Source of the DNA: Tetrahymena elliotti 4EA
Taxonomy: Eukaryota > Ciliophora > Oligohymenophorea > Hymenostomatida > Tetrahymenidae
Direction of reading: 5' to 3'
Length of the DNA stretch: 64,000 nt
NCBI GenBank assembly: GCA_000231825.2
Contig: AFXF02001796.1
Span: forward strand, 1-64,000
Shown here: positions 1 through 13,700 of the stretch, piece after piece
Position numbering within the stretch: position 1 is the first letter of the stretch
How the letters are laid out: every line of letters starts with the position of its first letter
Position numbers and translations under genes: made by a program
Notes under the pieces: generated by a model
Told to the model about the DNA's origin: nothing
Databases searched by the model: none
Seen by the model: only the letters and a program-made list of their open reading frames with translations

Positions 1-266
1 TTTTTCTTTATATTTTTTTTCAATTTAAAAATTTAAAAAGGTAAATTTGTAATTTTGAATAAGGATTTTAAAAGTATTTTTTTAAATATGATTGAAAATC
101 TAAATAATTAATAATTATTTGATGGATATCTTTCAATTAAAAATTTCACAAAAAAAACAAAACTTTTTTAAAGTTCATACAAATTGGGTATTTTATTGGC
201 TAATATAATAATCAGTTTAATAATTAATTAAAATATCCACTAACTAAAAGTAAGTTAGTATTAGTT

Positions 267-3200
267 ATGAATAATACAAGTCTGCAAGGGATTTATAATG
301 CTTACTGCAGCAATATAATGCAAGGAGTTTAAGCTGTTTTACCTTAATAGAATAATTCATAAAATAGTTAAAATTCAATATAAGGGCCTCTATGCTAATA
401 TTATAATAACGCATCTTAGAAAAAATATCCTAAAAGCAGCCAAGCAATTTAATCACCATAATGCATAGTCTCTGAATAGAAAAGAAATTTTAGAGATGCT
501 TAAAATCTAAAATTATAAAAGCATTTAAGTTAGCAGGCACAGGTATAGCAATATCCATATCTTTAGTAGCAAACAAACAGTTTATAGATGCTTATATTGA
601 AGGATTTATACTCAAACTTCTTTTAAGATATAATGAGAGAGTATAAATTTTATTCACAGGCAATTACAGATATAGATTTACAGTATCCTATATAGAATAG
701 ATAGAAAAGGACTTCAAATAATAGCAAAGAATGGTTTGAATAGAATTATATTAACATATTAAGAAGCTAATACATAAAAAATAATTAGATAAAATAAACT
801 ATAACTCAATTTAGAAATACTAACATACCAAAAAAAGCATTAAAAGTAATTTAAAATTAGAAAAGTTTTAGCAAGAATAGGATGTTAAATGAAATTGGAT
901 AAGAAGAAATTCATGATACCAATGATTTAAAAAAATAATTTTAGATAACACCTTAAGGTTTAATCTCATCAGTATCTCCTATAAGTAAAGTAAAAAATGA
1001 AGTAAAATTTAAAATAAGTAGCAGAAACTAGGTTACATGCTCATCTAATTCGGTTACTCGAACTGAAAGTAATTGGAGAAAAGAAGAGTAAAATAATAAT
1101 AATAATTCTTAGATATTTTAAAAAAGAGTTCCGTTAAAAGACAAAAGAGATAATTAATATTTAGCAGAGATTGAAACAAAACGATATCACTCTGTAACAA
1201 AAAGATATATCACATATGACAGTAATATGTCAAATACCATTTATAATAACTTTAAGAATAATTAAAATGGATAAAAAATTGATTGTAAAACAGAGAAAGA
1301 TTAGTAATTATATGAAGAAGAATTTTCTTATATGGCAGGAGGAGTTAAAATAAGAGTTAACACTTTTTCAGAAAATGTGAGAAGTGAGAGAAGTTAATCT
1401 TTAATCAAAGAACTGCCTAACAAGTTATCAGATATTAATTTAAATAGAATAAATTTTTCTGGCTAAAAAAACAATAATATTCAAATGGTAAATAAAAGAA
1501 AAATTCTAACTGATCAATTGTTTTCTATTTCGCCAAAGCATAATTATTAAGTTTGCATAGAAGATAAAAATTAGCTTAAGCAAAAATATAAAACAGAATT
1601 AAATATAAATAAAGATTAATAAGATAAAAGTGAGGATTTTGAGTAATAATCTTAAATTTTAAATATTTTGAGAGATTAAAAATAAATATTTAAAAATCAT
1701 TTAAATATTTAATAAGCTTCAAGTGTTTTAATTGTCAATAAAAATCCTCCTTAAATGAATTCTTCAGTATTAAAATAATAAAACATGTAATTACTTAAAA
1801 TAGAAAATTTACATACAAGCCCTACATCAAGATCCAAATAATAATCTTTTAGTAATTGCACTAGTAATAATTCTTATTTAGATTAAAATTAGGCTAAATA
1901 TAAGTTGTAAATTAATCCAAATTGCAATTATTTACCAAGTATGAGAGCACCTTCTTCAAATAGAATATAGGGAGGAGGTTCTTAAACTAAAAGAGTAGAA
2001 TAAGGTTAATTAGTTATGATACCTTAATATCAGCATCAAAATTAATTATAATTTTAAAATTAACCTATAAGTCCTTTGGTATATTAAAATTTAAATGAGT
2101 ACTTGTGCTAAACTCCATCTTTAAAACAAAAGGATAGCAGCAATAATTAGCAAAAAATAAATAAATATGAGGGGAAAGGGAATTTTAATATTCTATAATT
2201 AACACCAATATAAAGTAAATCAAACAGTAATCTTGATAACAATGAAGAACTTTCAAAATCAAAAAATAAAAAAAGAGAAAAAAATACATTAAAAGAATTA
2301 ATTTGCTCATATTATGAAACTCCTAAAAATGTTTTTGGGAATGCTACACCCATCTAACTCCAATATTCTCCTTTATATAATAATAGGTCAGATGCATTAA
2401 AAAAGTAAATAAACTTAGATTTAGAATTAAAAAATAATTAATCTTAATTAACATAAGACTAAAGTAATAGGTAGTGCAATGAATAATAATTTAAACTAGC
2501 TGAAAATGATATTTCAAATGAAACAAACATTAAAAAAATATCGTAAAAAGTAGATATGGCTAATCTGAAATAAGAAAAAAAATTTTCAGATACCAGCATC
2601 ATATAAAATTTTCCAAACTTATTAGAAAAAAAAGACTCATTTTTACCTAATAACACATTCAATATTTAATAATCAAATTAAGATGAAGAAAATAAAAATG
2701 ATTTCTAATAAATTTAAAACACTATATGGTTCTAAAATAGTGAAATTTTGGGTTAATTTCAAGATTATCAAAATAAAAACTCTATTGAGCAATGCTAAGT
2801 GGAGTAGAAAAAAAATGATTTATCAGTAAATTTTGATGAACACTTTGATGATAATTATAAGATAAATATTAATAAAAGCTTTTAAAGAAAAGATAAATCT
2901 TAAGACAAAAATCAAAGAGTTAATTGTAAAAATAAGCAAATTACATCTTCTGAATATTTAGATAAATCTTCGACTAATAAAGAAGTGTACCCACAAAATA
3001 TCTCTGAAAAAGTTCTTTCTTAGTAGAATAATTTAGTTCTTTTAGAAAAATAATAAAGTAATATGAGATAAAGTCCGAGCTCATCTTTTAGGTAATATAA
3101 CAGCTCTCGTTAGAGGATATATCAGAATTAAAGATAAATTTTGAATGAAATACAAAAAGCAAATCCTATCATAAATAATATTCAAACACAGTAAAATTAA

Positions 3201-3614
3201 AAGAGTTCAAAGGATAAAAAAGTTTTATAAGCTATTTCTGATGATAAAGTTTCTGAATCTAGAAAAGTGTCTTTAATATCTAAAGAAAAAAGTGAGAGAT
3301 AAGATGACTCTATAAATAGCTTAAAAGCTTCTAGCTCAGAGAGAAATGAGGAGAGATAGGTACTTAAGAATTAAAATCCCTACCTCTAAAAGAATGATTT
3401 TTTAAAGAAAATTAAAAAAAAATAAGATAAAAATTAAGTACTATGCTCTATAATAGATCTTAAAGAATATTCCAATTTTGAAGGTTCTTCTTAGCTAAAT
3501 ACTTTTAAAGAAAATTCTAGCTATTAGAATTCTATTGAAGCAACAAAAAGACAACAAAGGTAACAGCAAGAAAATATTTAAAAAGAAAGCATTTTGAATG
3601 ATAAGAAAAACTGA
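267..3614 (+). CDS. Gln/Asn-rich low-complexity protein, unknown function
   Basis: A single uninterrupted reading frame of 1,115 codons runs from ATG at 267 to TGA at 3612-3614 when TAA and TAG are read as Gln. I read it codon by codon and met no internal TGA. The protein is dominated by Gln, Asn, Lys and Ser, with Gln runs and no hydrophobic segment that looks like a signal peptide or membrane helix. The N-terminal ~250 residues are somewhat less degenerate (aromatic residues, for example the stretch starting LILKDLYSNFF around residue 130) and may be the only folded part. I recognise no domain or family. In ciliates such proteins are often lineage-specific and intrinsically disordered. The ATG is the first in-frame Met after an A/T-rich leader. 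Function unknown. Confidence 0.85.
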
Positions 3615-4796
3615 AATTAAAATAATAAGTAAAATAAAAAGTAATAAGAAAATAATTTTAATTTCAATTTAAATTTAAAAAAAAAGACCTATTAATCAGA
3701 ATTCATTTTATATCATTATCTCAATAAAATAAAATGAGTTAGAATAAATTAAAAATTTACCATAAATACACCAAAAAAAATTTATTTTATTATTTTTAAT
3801 TAAAAGATTTCAAAATTTTATTTTTATTAAAAAAAATAAGACAAACATTTATAATGTAATCCTTTAAAATATGTTTTATTTTATCAAATTTTTTTTAAAT
3901 AAAAACAAATTACTTATTTTTTGATTATTTAATTCATATTTTAACGTATTTTTCAGATGAATAGAAAAATAAAATTTAATACAAAATTTTATAAATTTAT
4001 AATGATTCGAGAGTAATCTTAAAGTTACACTGTGTGCAATTGAGTGTCTTAATTATATATACTTTTATTAGAAAATAATAAATATCTTTTGTATTTGGTA
4101 GGAATATTATCAAATTATTTGTACAACAAGAATTATCAAAATTAAATAATACTCGAATGAGAATAGTAAAGCTTAATTTATTTTGAGTAATCTAATATTT
4201 GAGAGGAAAAATATTAAATTTTGCTTAATTAATTAAATTGTCATTCCAAATAAATGGTATGTGGTTGGAAAAACAAAAGATTTAAAATTTTGATTATGAA
4301 AGAATGAATAGACCTAATAAAATAATATAACCAGTTAAAAGTAAAAATTATGAATATTTAAGAAAAAAGATTCTTAGTTTATTTGGTTTCGAGTATGGGG
4401 TAACATGTATATTTTGACTGACTTATTAATTAATTGATTGATCCTACTTTAATTTCATTGTTAGAAATATCTTAAATTCAATATGTTTTATTAATTAACA
4501 AAGAAAGGTTATTATTATCAAAATTAAGTTCTTTATCTTATCATTATCTTCTTTTAATTTTTAATATTTTAGTAAAAAGTTGATTTCTTTTATCTCATAA
4601 ATTTAATTATTAATTTTCTTTTACTTTTTCAATTTAGTCAAAGTAGTAATAATTATTATAGTAAGTAAGTAGCAGTAGTAGTTAGTTTTAAGTTAATATA
4701 ATAGCTCTAATATTCTAACTGTTTTTATTCCAAGAGCAAAATATTTAGGTAAAAGTATCATCAATACAACAAAAGCAAGCAGATAGATTTATTATA
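3615..4796. other. Intergenic A/T-rich stretch, promoter side of the first channel gene
   Basis: No gene is visible on either strand. The right end (about 4582-4796) stays open in frame with the downstream channel gene but has no ATG, and an in-frame TGA closes it near 4580. A small spliced 5' exon for that gene could therefore hide here, but I see no clear donor/acceptor pair that adds a Met. Confidence 0.5.
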
Positions 4797-7700
4797 ATGG
4801 AAAGATATTTAAAATATGGAGATTATGTTATGCTTTATTCTGCAGAAGATCCTGTTAAATTTATGACAGCGAGATCAGTTTAGGAAGGAGAAGTTTTTTT
4901 TATTGAGAGCTAATCACCTATTCTAAGAGAAGATATTGGTAGCTATCCAAATACTAGTGAATTAGTTTTTGCCATCTATCCAAAATAGTATTACGAAGCT
5001 TCAAAATAGTTTGAAAAGTTTAAAATGAGAAAAGGAACAGATTTAGATGATATGATGTCATAATAAAAGGGAGAAATTCTAAAACGTCGTATGGAGGCTG
5101 AGAAAGATTTAAATGAAAAAAAAATTTAGAGTTTACATGGATAACCAATCACAATAGGTTCAGAAGTTTAATTATTTCATATATATTCAAGAAGTTTTGT
5201 TAAAGCAACTCGTGAAAAGAATTTCTTTGACCTGAGTATAAACCATTAGCTTAATGATAATCAAATCACATAATAAAGCACAATAACAAATAAAAAACCA
5301 GAATTAAATTAAAAAATTTACTCAAATCAAATAAATGTTTTAACTCCTCAAAGTAATCAAGTGAAGCATTCTAGGTCAGGAAGTACTTTATCTACTTAAT
5401 TATTTACTTTTGCAGTTGGTCCTACTGTAGAATCTCATAAAGATATGTTCTCTTTAAGGCTTTCTCGCTAAGTTAGCTCATCTACACATTTTGAAATAAG
5501 GATTAATCCCTATCTTAATTTCAAAAAGGAAGGAGAGAAAATTTAATATGATGAATGTGTGTACTTTTATAACCCAAAACATAATTCGATTATACAAAAT
5601 TAAGGTTTATGTGAAGTTGAAAATACTTCAGAAGGGATAGGTGGTGCACAAGAAAATGGAAATAATAAAAAAAAGAGTTTATTTTAAAATTAATATGCTC
5701 ATCTAACAAATAACTTACGTATCCCTTTTACTATTGAAAAATCTAAAATTTATAAATAATTTTATGCTGCACATAAAAAGAGTAGCATTCATCTATTTGG
5801 TATTATCTTCTTAAAAAGTAGTAAATATATTACTCTTCCTTCAAATTATCTTACTAAAAACATTGCTGTAGCAGTTCCTATGAAAGAATAGATATTAAAT
5901 ACTTTTAATCCAAATAGTCTCTCAAAGGAAAACAACACCAGGGATCATACAACAAACTCTTAAAAAGATAACCAGAATAAAAAGCAATTCCTTTAAATAC
6001 TTTTTAAGTAAGCTTAATTGATGCGTGAATAAGAGTCAGGGAATTTTAATTCAATTACTAATGGAGCATTAGCAAATATTGACATGTAAAACATGTCCCC
6101 TGAAGAGAAGCAAATGATTCAAGAATAATTTTTATCACAATAAAGTGAGCTTAATACTTAAACAGCTCAGAATTAAAACTAATTTTATAAAAATAACAAC
6201 ACAGAAAGAATTTATTTTGGAGATTATGTGAGAATAAAACACATCAAGCGTAATGATAAATCTACAACTTAGTTAATTTCTGAATCAAACCTTTGTGGCT
6301 TTTGCCCTAATTTACTTCTTATAAATGATAAACCTCATGTTTATCATGAACAGCACCCATCTTCAGGTATTTTTTAAATTGTTCCTGTTGATGAATCTTT
6401 CTTTGGTCAGCCAGTTGAATTCGACAAGCAATATTATGGAAGTGCTAGTTTTAGACTGAGACATGTTAATACATCAAGATATCTGAAATTTAACAGATTA
6501 GATAATAATGTAGTTCTTTCTGAAACCCTAGAAAAATATAATTCTTTATTTAAAAACCAACCATAAGTTCCCTTAGTTAAAAATTAAAGCTTCAATCGTT
6601 CAAAGAATTCTCCTAGATGGTTAAATAAAATTTTAGGTAACTCCGGAGGAGCTGGTAACAACTCACCTTCTATTAGACGCTCAGTATTATTCATTCTTAT
6701 TTATCTAACTTGCAAAATATTTGGAAACTTATTTTGATTTATTTGATTTTGTAAAAATATTTTATGACTATAAAAAGAGTATTAGAATAAAGTAATAAGT
6801 TGAAGGGATAGCTGCTCATAAGAAAGACATTACTTTCACAACTTAAGAAGCAGTAGCTATGTAAGATGACTTACAGGATTGGTATTCAGAAAATGCAGAT
6901 CTTCTTATTGAGAGTGGAAGCAGAGAAGAAAAATATTTATTAGAGCATAATTCTTTTTGTATTAAAGAAGAAAAGCTAAAAAGTTTTATTAAAGTAAATT
7001 TAAATGATAATGAAGCAACCGAAATTGTTTAAGGTAATATGATAGAAGATGATGACTACATTAAGTTGATGTTTAATAACTTGAATCCTTTGGAACGTAA
7101 GTACTACCCTTTAGAGATATCATCATAAAATGGAGACTTTTTCTACTTCACTTTGTGTAAGCCTAATGAAATTTCAGATTTGATGATTATGAATTGCCAT
7201 TTGGATTAATTCATGAACATATTGGAAAACCCACAAAAATGTCTTTACAGCCAAAAGTTTATTGAAAAAGCTGAAAACAATTTACTGAATTTACTTATGT
7301 GGCTTTGCAACATTCATCCATAAGACAGAGTATTTTAATTTATATTTTAAAGCATTTATTTTACTTAGAATCAAAACATATAAAAAGTAAAAACCATCTT
7401 TGCAAGATTTGAACTAACCTCCAGCACACTAAAAACAAAATATCTTTAGAGAAAATGGATTAATAGAATTGTTGATTAGTATAATACAGTTAGTCCATTA
7501 AGAAAAGCTTTTAAATAATAGCAATATGGAATAGAATCCTCACATTTTCCCTTTTGTTCAAACAATCCTTAAGTTACTTTAAAACATTTGCTATAAGGTA
7601 AAATTTTATTAATAAAAGCTATTAAAATATTTAGATAAATTATTATCTTAATAGAACTACGCTAATTCAATTTATGCTTTATAATGGTATTTCTTATTTA

Positions 7701-10700
7701 GAGAAATCATTTTAGATGAAAATGTTATCCTAGACATTAGATTTGATCTTTTCATAAATGATTTATTCAAAATCACAGACTTAAATGTTTCCTATCAAGC
7801 TGATTTTGAAAGCATTTCTTCCAAAATTTAATATGAAGATTTTAACATAAATGCACTCAATTTGATTTTATCTTTCTGCTAATATAATGAATATCGTTAG
7901 AAAGACTAAGAAGAAGAAATGGTTAAAACTATTTTCAATACAAAGGAGAATATTTTTAGAAGATTAGTGCTAAAGCCAAACAGAACTGTAAAATTATATT
8001 TTCATTTAAAATATTAATAACAATTTATTTTTTTTAAGGTTTGTATAGAAATAGACAATTAGGGTTTCGAATATGATATAGATCCTTTGCTAGAAGCGAA
8101 TGAAAGAGAAGTGTGGGATTATTCAATAGCTGTAGTTAACTTAATGGTAGAACTTTGTAAAGCTAATGTTTCTTTAGTTATAGATTAAGTTGAGTATTTC
8201 TATCCATTTAATGCGATTACTTAAATTATTCAAAATTAAGCCCTTTCATGTTCTTATAGAGTAAGTTTTTTCAGATTATTTTGAGATTGTTAAATATATT
8301 TTTTAATTTTAATAAAGTCAACTATATTAACCCTGATTAAAGAAAGCTACATGAGATTTGATTTTAGAGATAGCATAGCTTCAAAATTTCCAGATTACAT
8401 AAAGTTTAGATAGAAAAATTTAGAAATAAAAGATTAAAGAAAGATTACATAAATAGTTTAGAGTAGATATTTTTCTTTATCTGATGGAGATTTTAACTTG
8501 AAGAGTTTTATTCAATAAGAAATAAGAGAGATGAATAAATTGATTAAGTCTCCTATTTAGGATAAAGAACTATTTGATTTATATAAATTAGGCAAGATTA
8601 TTCTCTAAATGCAACTATTTTTAGTAGAAAGGCAAATATATGACTTAAAAGAGTTAGATGAAATTAAAACAGACATACAAAATCTTTTAGAAACACTCAT
8701 TAGTGTTTATGAAAACGAGTTTAAAAAGGCTAAAAAAGATGATAAAGAGAAAATTGGCGGTTTATTTGTTAGAAAGGGATATAAAATATAATCTGCTGAA
8801 TAAACTGAATGGATTATTAGTGCATTACAAAGTCTTGAACAAATAGAATATAGAAAATAGAATGAGTTACTTGAAGTAAATACAATAATTATTTTTTTAC
8901 AAATTAATTTAAAATATTAAATAAAAGCTTCTTTATTAAAGTCCTTAAACAAGTGGCTATTTTGATTCTGGAAATAATTAATTATAGTCAGCTGAAGTGC
9001 TGGAAGCTCTTTAAGAGTTTGCGAAAAGTTAGATTGAAATAGAAAAGTGCGAAACCTTAGCTAAGAATCTTATAAAGCTTCTATTATTTAATGATATATA
9101 AATCAAGGCTCTTGCTGTTTAGAATATTTATACAATTTACTCAAGAAATTTGAATTTTTACTCTAGTGTAAATATTATTCAGCCAATAGATGGAAAAAAC
9201 TTTGGACTATATTAGAAATTTTAATAAATTCATGATCAAATTCATCATTATGTTATCAATCTTAAATATGTTCTCAGTAATGAAGAAGAAAAAAAGAACT
9301 TTTATTTAGAATAATTATAAAAAGTATTTGATGAGCTATGTGATGAGTTATTTATTTCCTAAAAGCAAATCGATGAAGATCAAATTCACAAAAATTCAAA
9401 AAATCATTTTTTTGATAAAGAAAAGGTTAATATAGAATCAAACAATGAGGCTGATCCCATAATTTATTAGGATTAAGTAAAATTAATAAAGAATTCTGGT
9501 CATAAGCTCAAGGGAATGGCTAAATCTCCCTTCAAAGAATAGAAATAAGAAGTAATTTTTATTTTAAAAATTAAATTAATATTTTATGAAAATAAAATTA
9601 ACAAGCCAAATGAAGAACAACACTAATATTATCATGTCTGGGGAAGTTATTATGTAGATTTAAACTAAATTTAAAAATATTAAACCTTGATGGCAAATAT
9701 GAACTACCATAAAAAATTACTTGATCTGATAGATTTCTTTTATAGTTAAGTGCCTATGATGAAGGGAAAAGAGCATGTCAAACTCTAAATCAGTCAGCAT
9801 TGTGTTGCCATTTTAATACATTTTATTATCAAAAATTAACAAAACTAAGATTTGCTATTGAGTGATAACAGATTGAGTGGTATCAGTTAAGAATAAGAGG
9901 AGAGTGTAAAGAGTATAGCCTATAGAATAATATAAAACGATAGTGCTATACAATAGTTGTTCTTTGTATTACTTTACCAAATATATAAAAATAATTATGC
10001 TGAGTTAATGAATTTTACTTCATCAAAATCAACCATGAAATCTATTCTATTAGAAGTGATGAAGTCTCTTAAAGATAAAATTCCAGATGATAAAACATAT
10101 TCAATATACTTTTTTGATATTCTAAAATACTTTTTTTCAATTAATGGAAAGAATATCACTTAAAACATTCTGCTTATTATTTAGGAAATATCAGAAAAAA
10201 TCCCAACATTTTCTTATGTGATAAAAACCATATGTGAAACTATAAGTCACCTCCCTACAAGAAATGTAAAAATTTTTATATTACTTTATTTTAAATAGTA
10301 ATACAATTTCAATATGATAAAAAAAAAGTTTGAAGATGATATATAAGAAGAAATATAAAATAAAGATGAAAGTGATGATGAAAACAATGAATTGAAAGAT
10401 AAAGATGGTAGTAAAAACTAAGAAAAATAAGAAAAAATTATTAGAATAAAATTTGAAGAATCAGCTTGTATTTTAATAACTTTCCTTCGTACATTAAAAG
10501 AAATGGTCAAAAAATCATCTTCCTAGATTTATACCTTTGTTAGAGGAATCTTTTCAATCAAATAAATCAAAGAATATTTATCAAAGACACAATACCTATA
10601 TCCATTGAAACTGGAATATTTAAAATTCTTAATGGAAACATATATCAATTCTAAGTAAATGGAGCCATAAGAGTATTTAGAAGTAAGTGAAATAGTCAAT

Positions 10701-13700
10701 CTTTTAGCTCATGAACTATTTAGCTTTTTAGAAATGACTTAAAAGAAAGAGCTGTATGGAAAGTTGCAATTATATTCTAGGTTCAGAAGCATCTTTGAAG
10801 AAAAATATGGATATTCTAGTGATCAACTTGTTTAAGTTAGCCTATTAGATTCTTTTGAAGTTTATATTACTCAAGGTATCATTCCTACTATTAAAGGATT
10901 TGTAGATAAAGTAAATAGTTTTTGACTTTGAGATTATGAATTGACATCTTTATTAAATCAATTTTTTTTATTATAAAATAGATATCTACAACACCCTCAG
11001 ATAATGATGCAAAGCTAGTTGATATGTAAGTTTGTTTATTTCATTTTACAATTTAAAATTATTTTATAAAATAATTAGTCTTTTAGAAGGATTAAAGAGA
11101 ATTCATGAGTATTGGGACAACACTGATGGTTATTGGACTTAAGCTAATCAAGAAGAGTTCAATGAATTGAAAAAGTAGATTGGCATTCAAGCTAAATAAT
11201 TTACAACTCCTTCAAGATAAAGAGTAAAATAAAAGCTTATAAATTTGATTTTTTTCATTTTAATTTTTAAATATCGAAAGGGTTCAAGAGAAAAAACTCG
11301 CAAAAATTCAGGCAAGAAAAGAACATTTCTTGGAGGTTTATTTGGATCACCAAATAAAGATAAAGATAAAGATCCTAAATCTATGTAGCTTGACTTTAAT
11401 TTTGCTGACAAATAGGACATTTTAGCAAAAAAGCTAAAAAATGTTAAGGAATTATAAGATGAGCTTGCAGTGTTAATTTAAGAGAAAGGATAAGTTAATC
11501 AGAAGATTGAAAAATAAGTAAACTCATACCATATAAATAAAATGAAGAATCAGAAGAAGTAGTAAATATTTAATCCAAAAATAATATCTAGATGTCATGA
11601 CCTTGAAATAGATCACTTAGTATCTATTATCATTTAGATGAAGAAAGAAAAGCCTGAAGAAGTATTGAAACCTAAAATTTAATTTGCTAAAATATTTTTT
11701 TAAATAATAGTTTAGAAAGATACTTTAAAGTTTAATCGATGTACTAACAAAATACACTGGCAAAAAGGATGAAGCTATGGGAATTAGACTTAATGCCATG
11801 AAGATGTTGAGAAAGATTTCGAATTATAAAAAGGATCAAAAAATTAGTGACAGTATACAGAGAGATTTAAATGCAATGGGTTTTTTGAATTTCTTGTGTG
11901 ATGTTATTGTGGAAGAAGATGATTCTAAAATGAAATTAGAGTATATTTTAGGTCTTAATAATTTTATGGAAAAAGCAAATTTGGAAATTTAAATGTCATT
12001 TTATAAGTATTTACAAGACGATTCTTCTAACAAATTCATCAGAACTATTTAAAACTTTTTAAAGAGTAATTTTAGCCAGTTTAAAAATTACATGAAAAAT
12101 AATATTGGAACTTAGAACAACTAAGGTGAAGAATAAAAAAATTTCAGCTAAGTAATATATATCAATCATACTTTTAAGATTTTTTAATATTTTTAATGAA
12201 TGAAAGATTATGGACAGCATCCAAGAGAACTGCATTTAAACTATGGAACTTATAAGATTATCATGTGAGAATCACTTTTCTAAAATGCAAGATTTCTTGA
12301 GGGTTTAAATTGATAGTCATAATGATATAAAGACTAACTCAATAAATATTGTTACTATATTAGCTGATATTTTTGAGAAGTATTGTAAAGTTTTAAATGA
12401 AAGCAATCTTTAATTTGGCCTGCAAATTCTCAATACTCTAATTGAACTCATACAAGGTCCTTGTATTGAAAATTAAAACATCCTCTGTCACACTAAATTA
12501 CTTGAAAATCTTGAAGATTTAATTTCAGATTTAAACATAAAAAGTAAGAAATTTATTGGCTCGATAAAAAATACAAGACTCTTCACAAGATTCTCAAGAA
12601 AGATATTTTTGCTGTTAAGAGGTTTATTTGATGCAAACGAAGACCCAATTATTATCTAAAAAATAACCAACTATGTCGATCCTTAAATGTTAATTCAAAA
12701 AATGAACTTTACCTACAAACAATATTTGAATGTTACCTCAAAGATATGTAAATAATTTTTTAAAAATTCTGAAAAATTTATCATTAAATTCTATCTAAAT
12801 AGCAAGCAAACATTAAGGACTTATATAATTCTTAAGTATTATGAAAGACGAGAGCAAGAAATAACAACTTCTCTTAAAATAAGATAAAGCAGAAGAAGAT
12901 GAAGAAGGAGATGATTCTTCAATTTAAAAGAATGATAATGGTGGTCATTAAAGGAAGATAACAAAAAAAATGGATAACAATATAATTCATATGAGTAATT
13001 AATTTAATGCAAGCAACGCTGCTCATAAAAGGAAATTAGCTACTAATAAACTAGAATATTCTTCTGATGTAATCACATACATGAGAGGTGATGAGCTTAT
13101 CAATGAAGGTTTTGATGCTTATATTTTACTAAAAAATTTATGTTTCCTTGACTCATCATTCAACAAGAGATACAGTTACTATCTATAAAATCTAGTAAAC
13201 CTAAAATTACCAAAATTTGCTGAATTTGTTAAATTTCTTTTAGAATATGAAATATTATATTAAAATTAATTTTTATTTAATCTAATTTTAAAATGGTAAA
13301 AGGAAATGTAAGAAGAAAAGTTTAAAGAGATCCGTTAAACATTAAATTTCTACAAGCTAAATACTTGCTCTATCGAAATTGTTAACTCTAAAGGAAATCT
13401 TTAAAAGATTATTTTCCGTATCCCTAAATTGATGAAATACTTTTCAACAACATCTTAAGAATATTTTATGGATAATTGTGAAAGAGGAAGTGCTTAAGAG
13501 AAAATAAGTTCACTCATAGATAATTTGAGTGATTTTCATGAAGAAATGAAACATTTCCTTTACTTGAATTCAAAGAATCTCTTTTTCAACTTGACCTATC
13601 TTTCATATTTTAGAAACTTAAATCTTTTTGTCATCTTAATTATTAACTTGTAAAAATGAAAAAAAATTTGAAATCATTTCTAAATTTTTTTATTTATCCA

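Noticed and set aside
6684..6777. Apparent +1 frameshift with TGA in channel copy A
   Set aside because: A GT...AG intron of 94 nt restores the frame at a phase-0 junction, and the whole spliced gene then has a length divisible by three.
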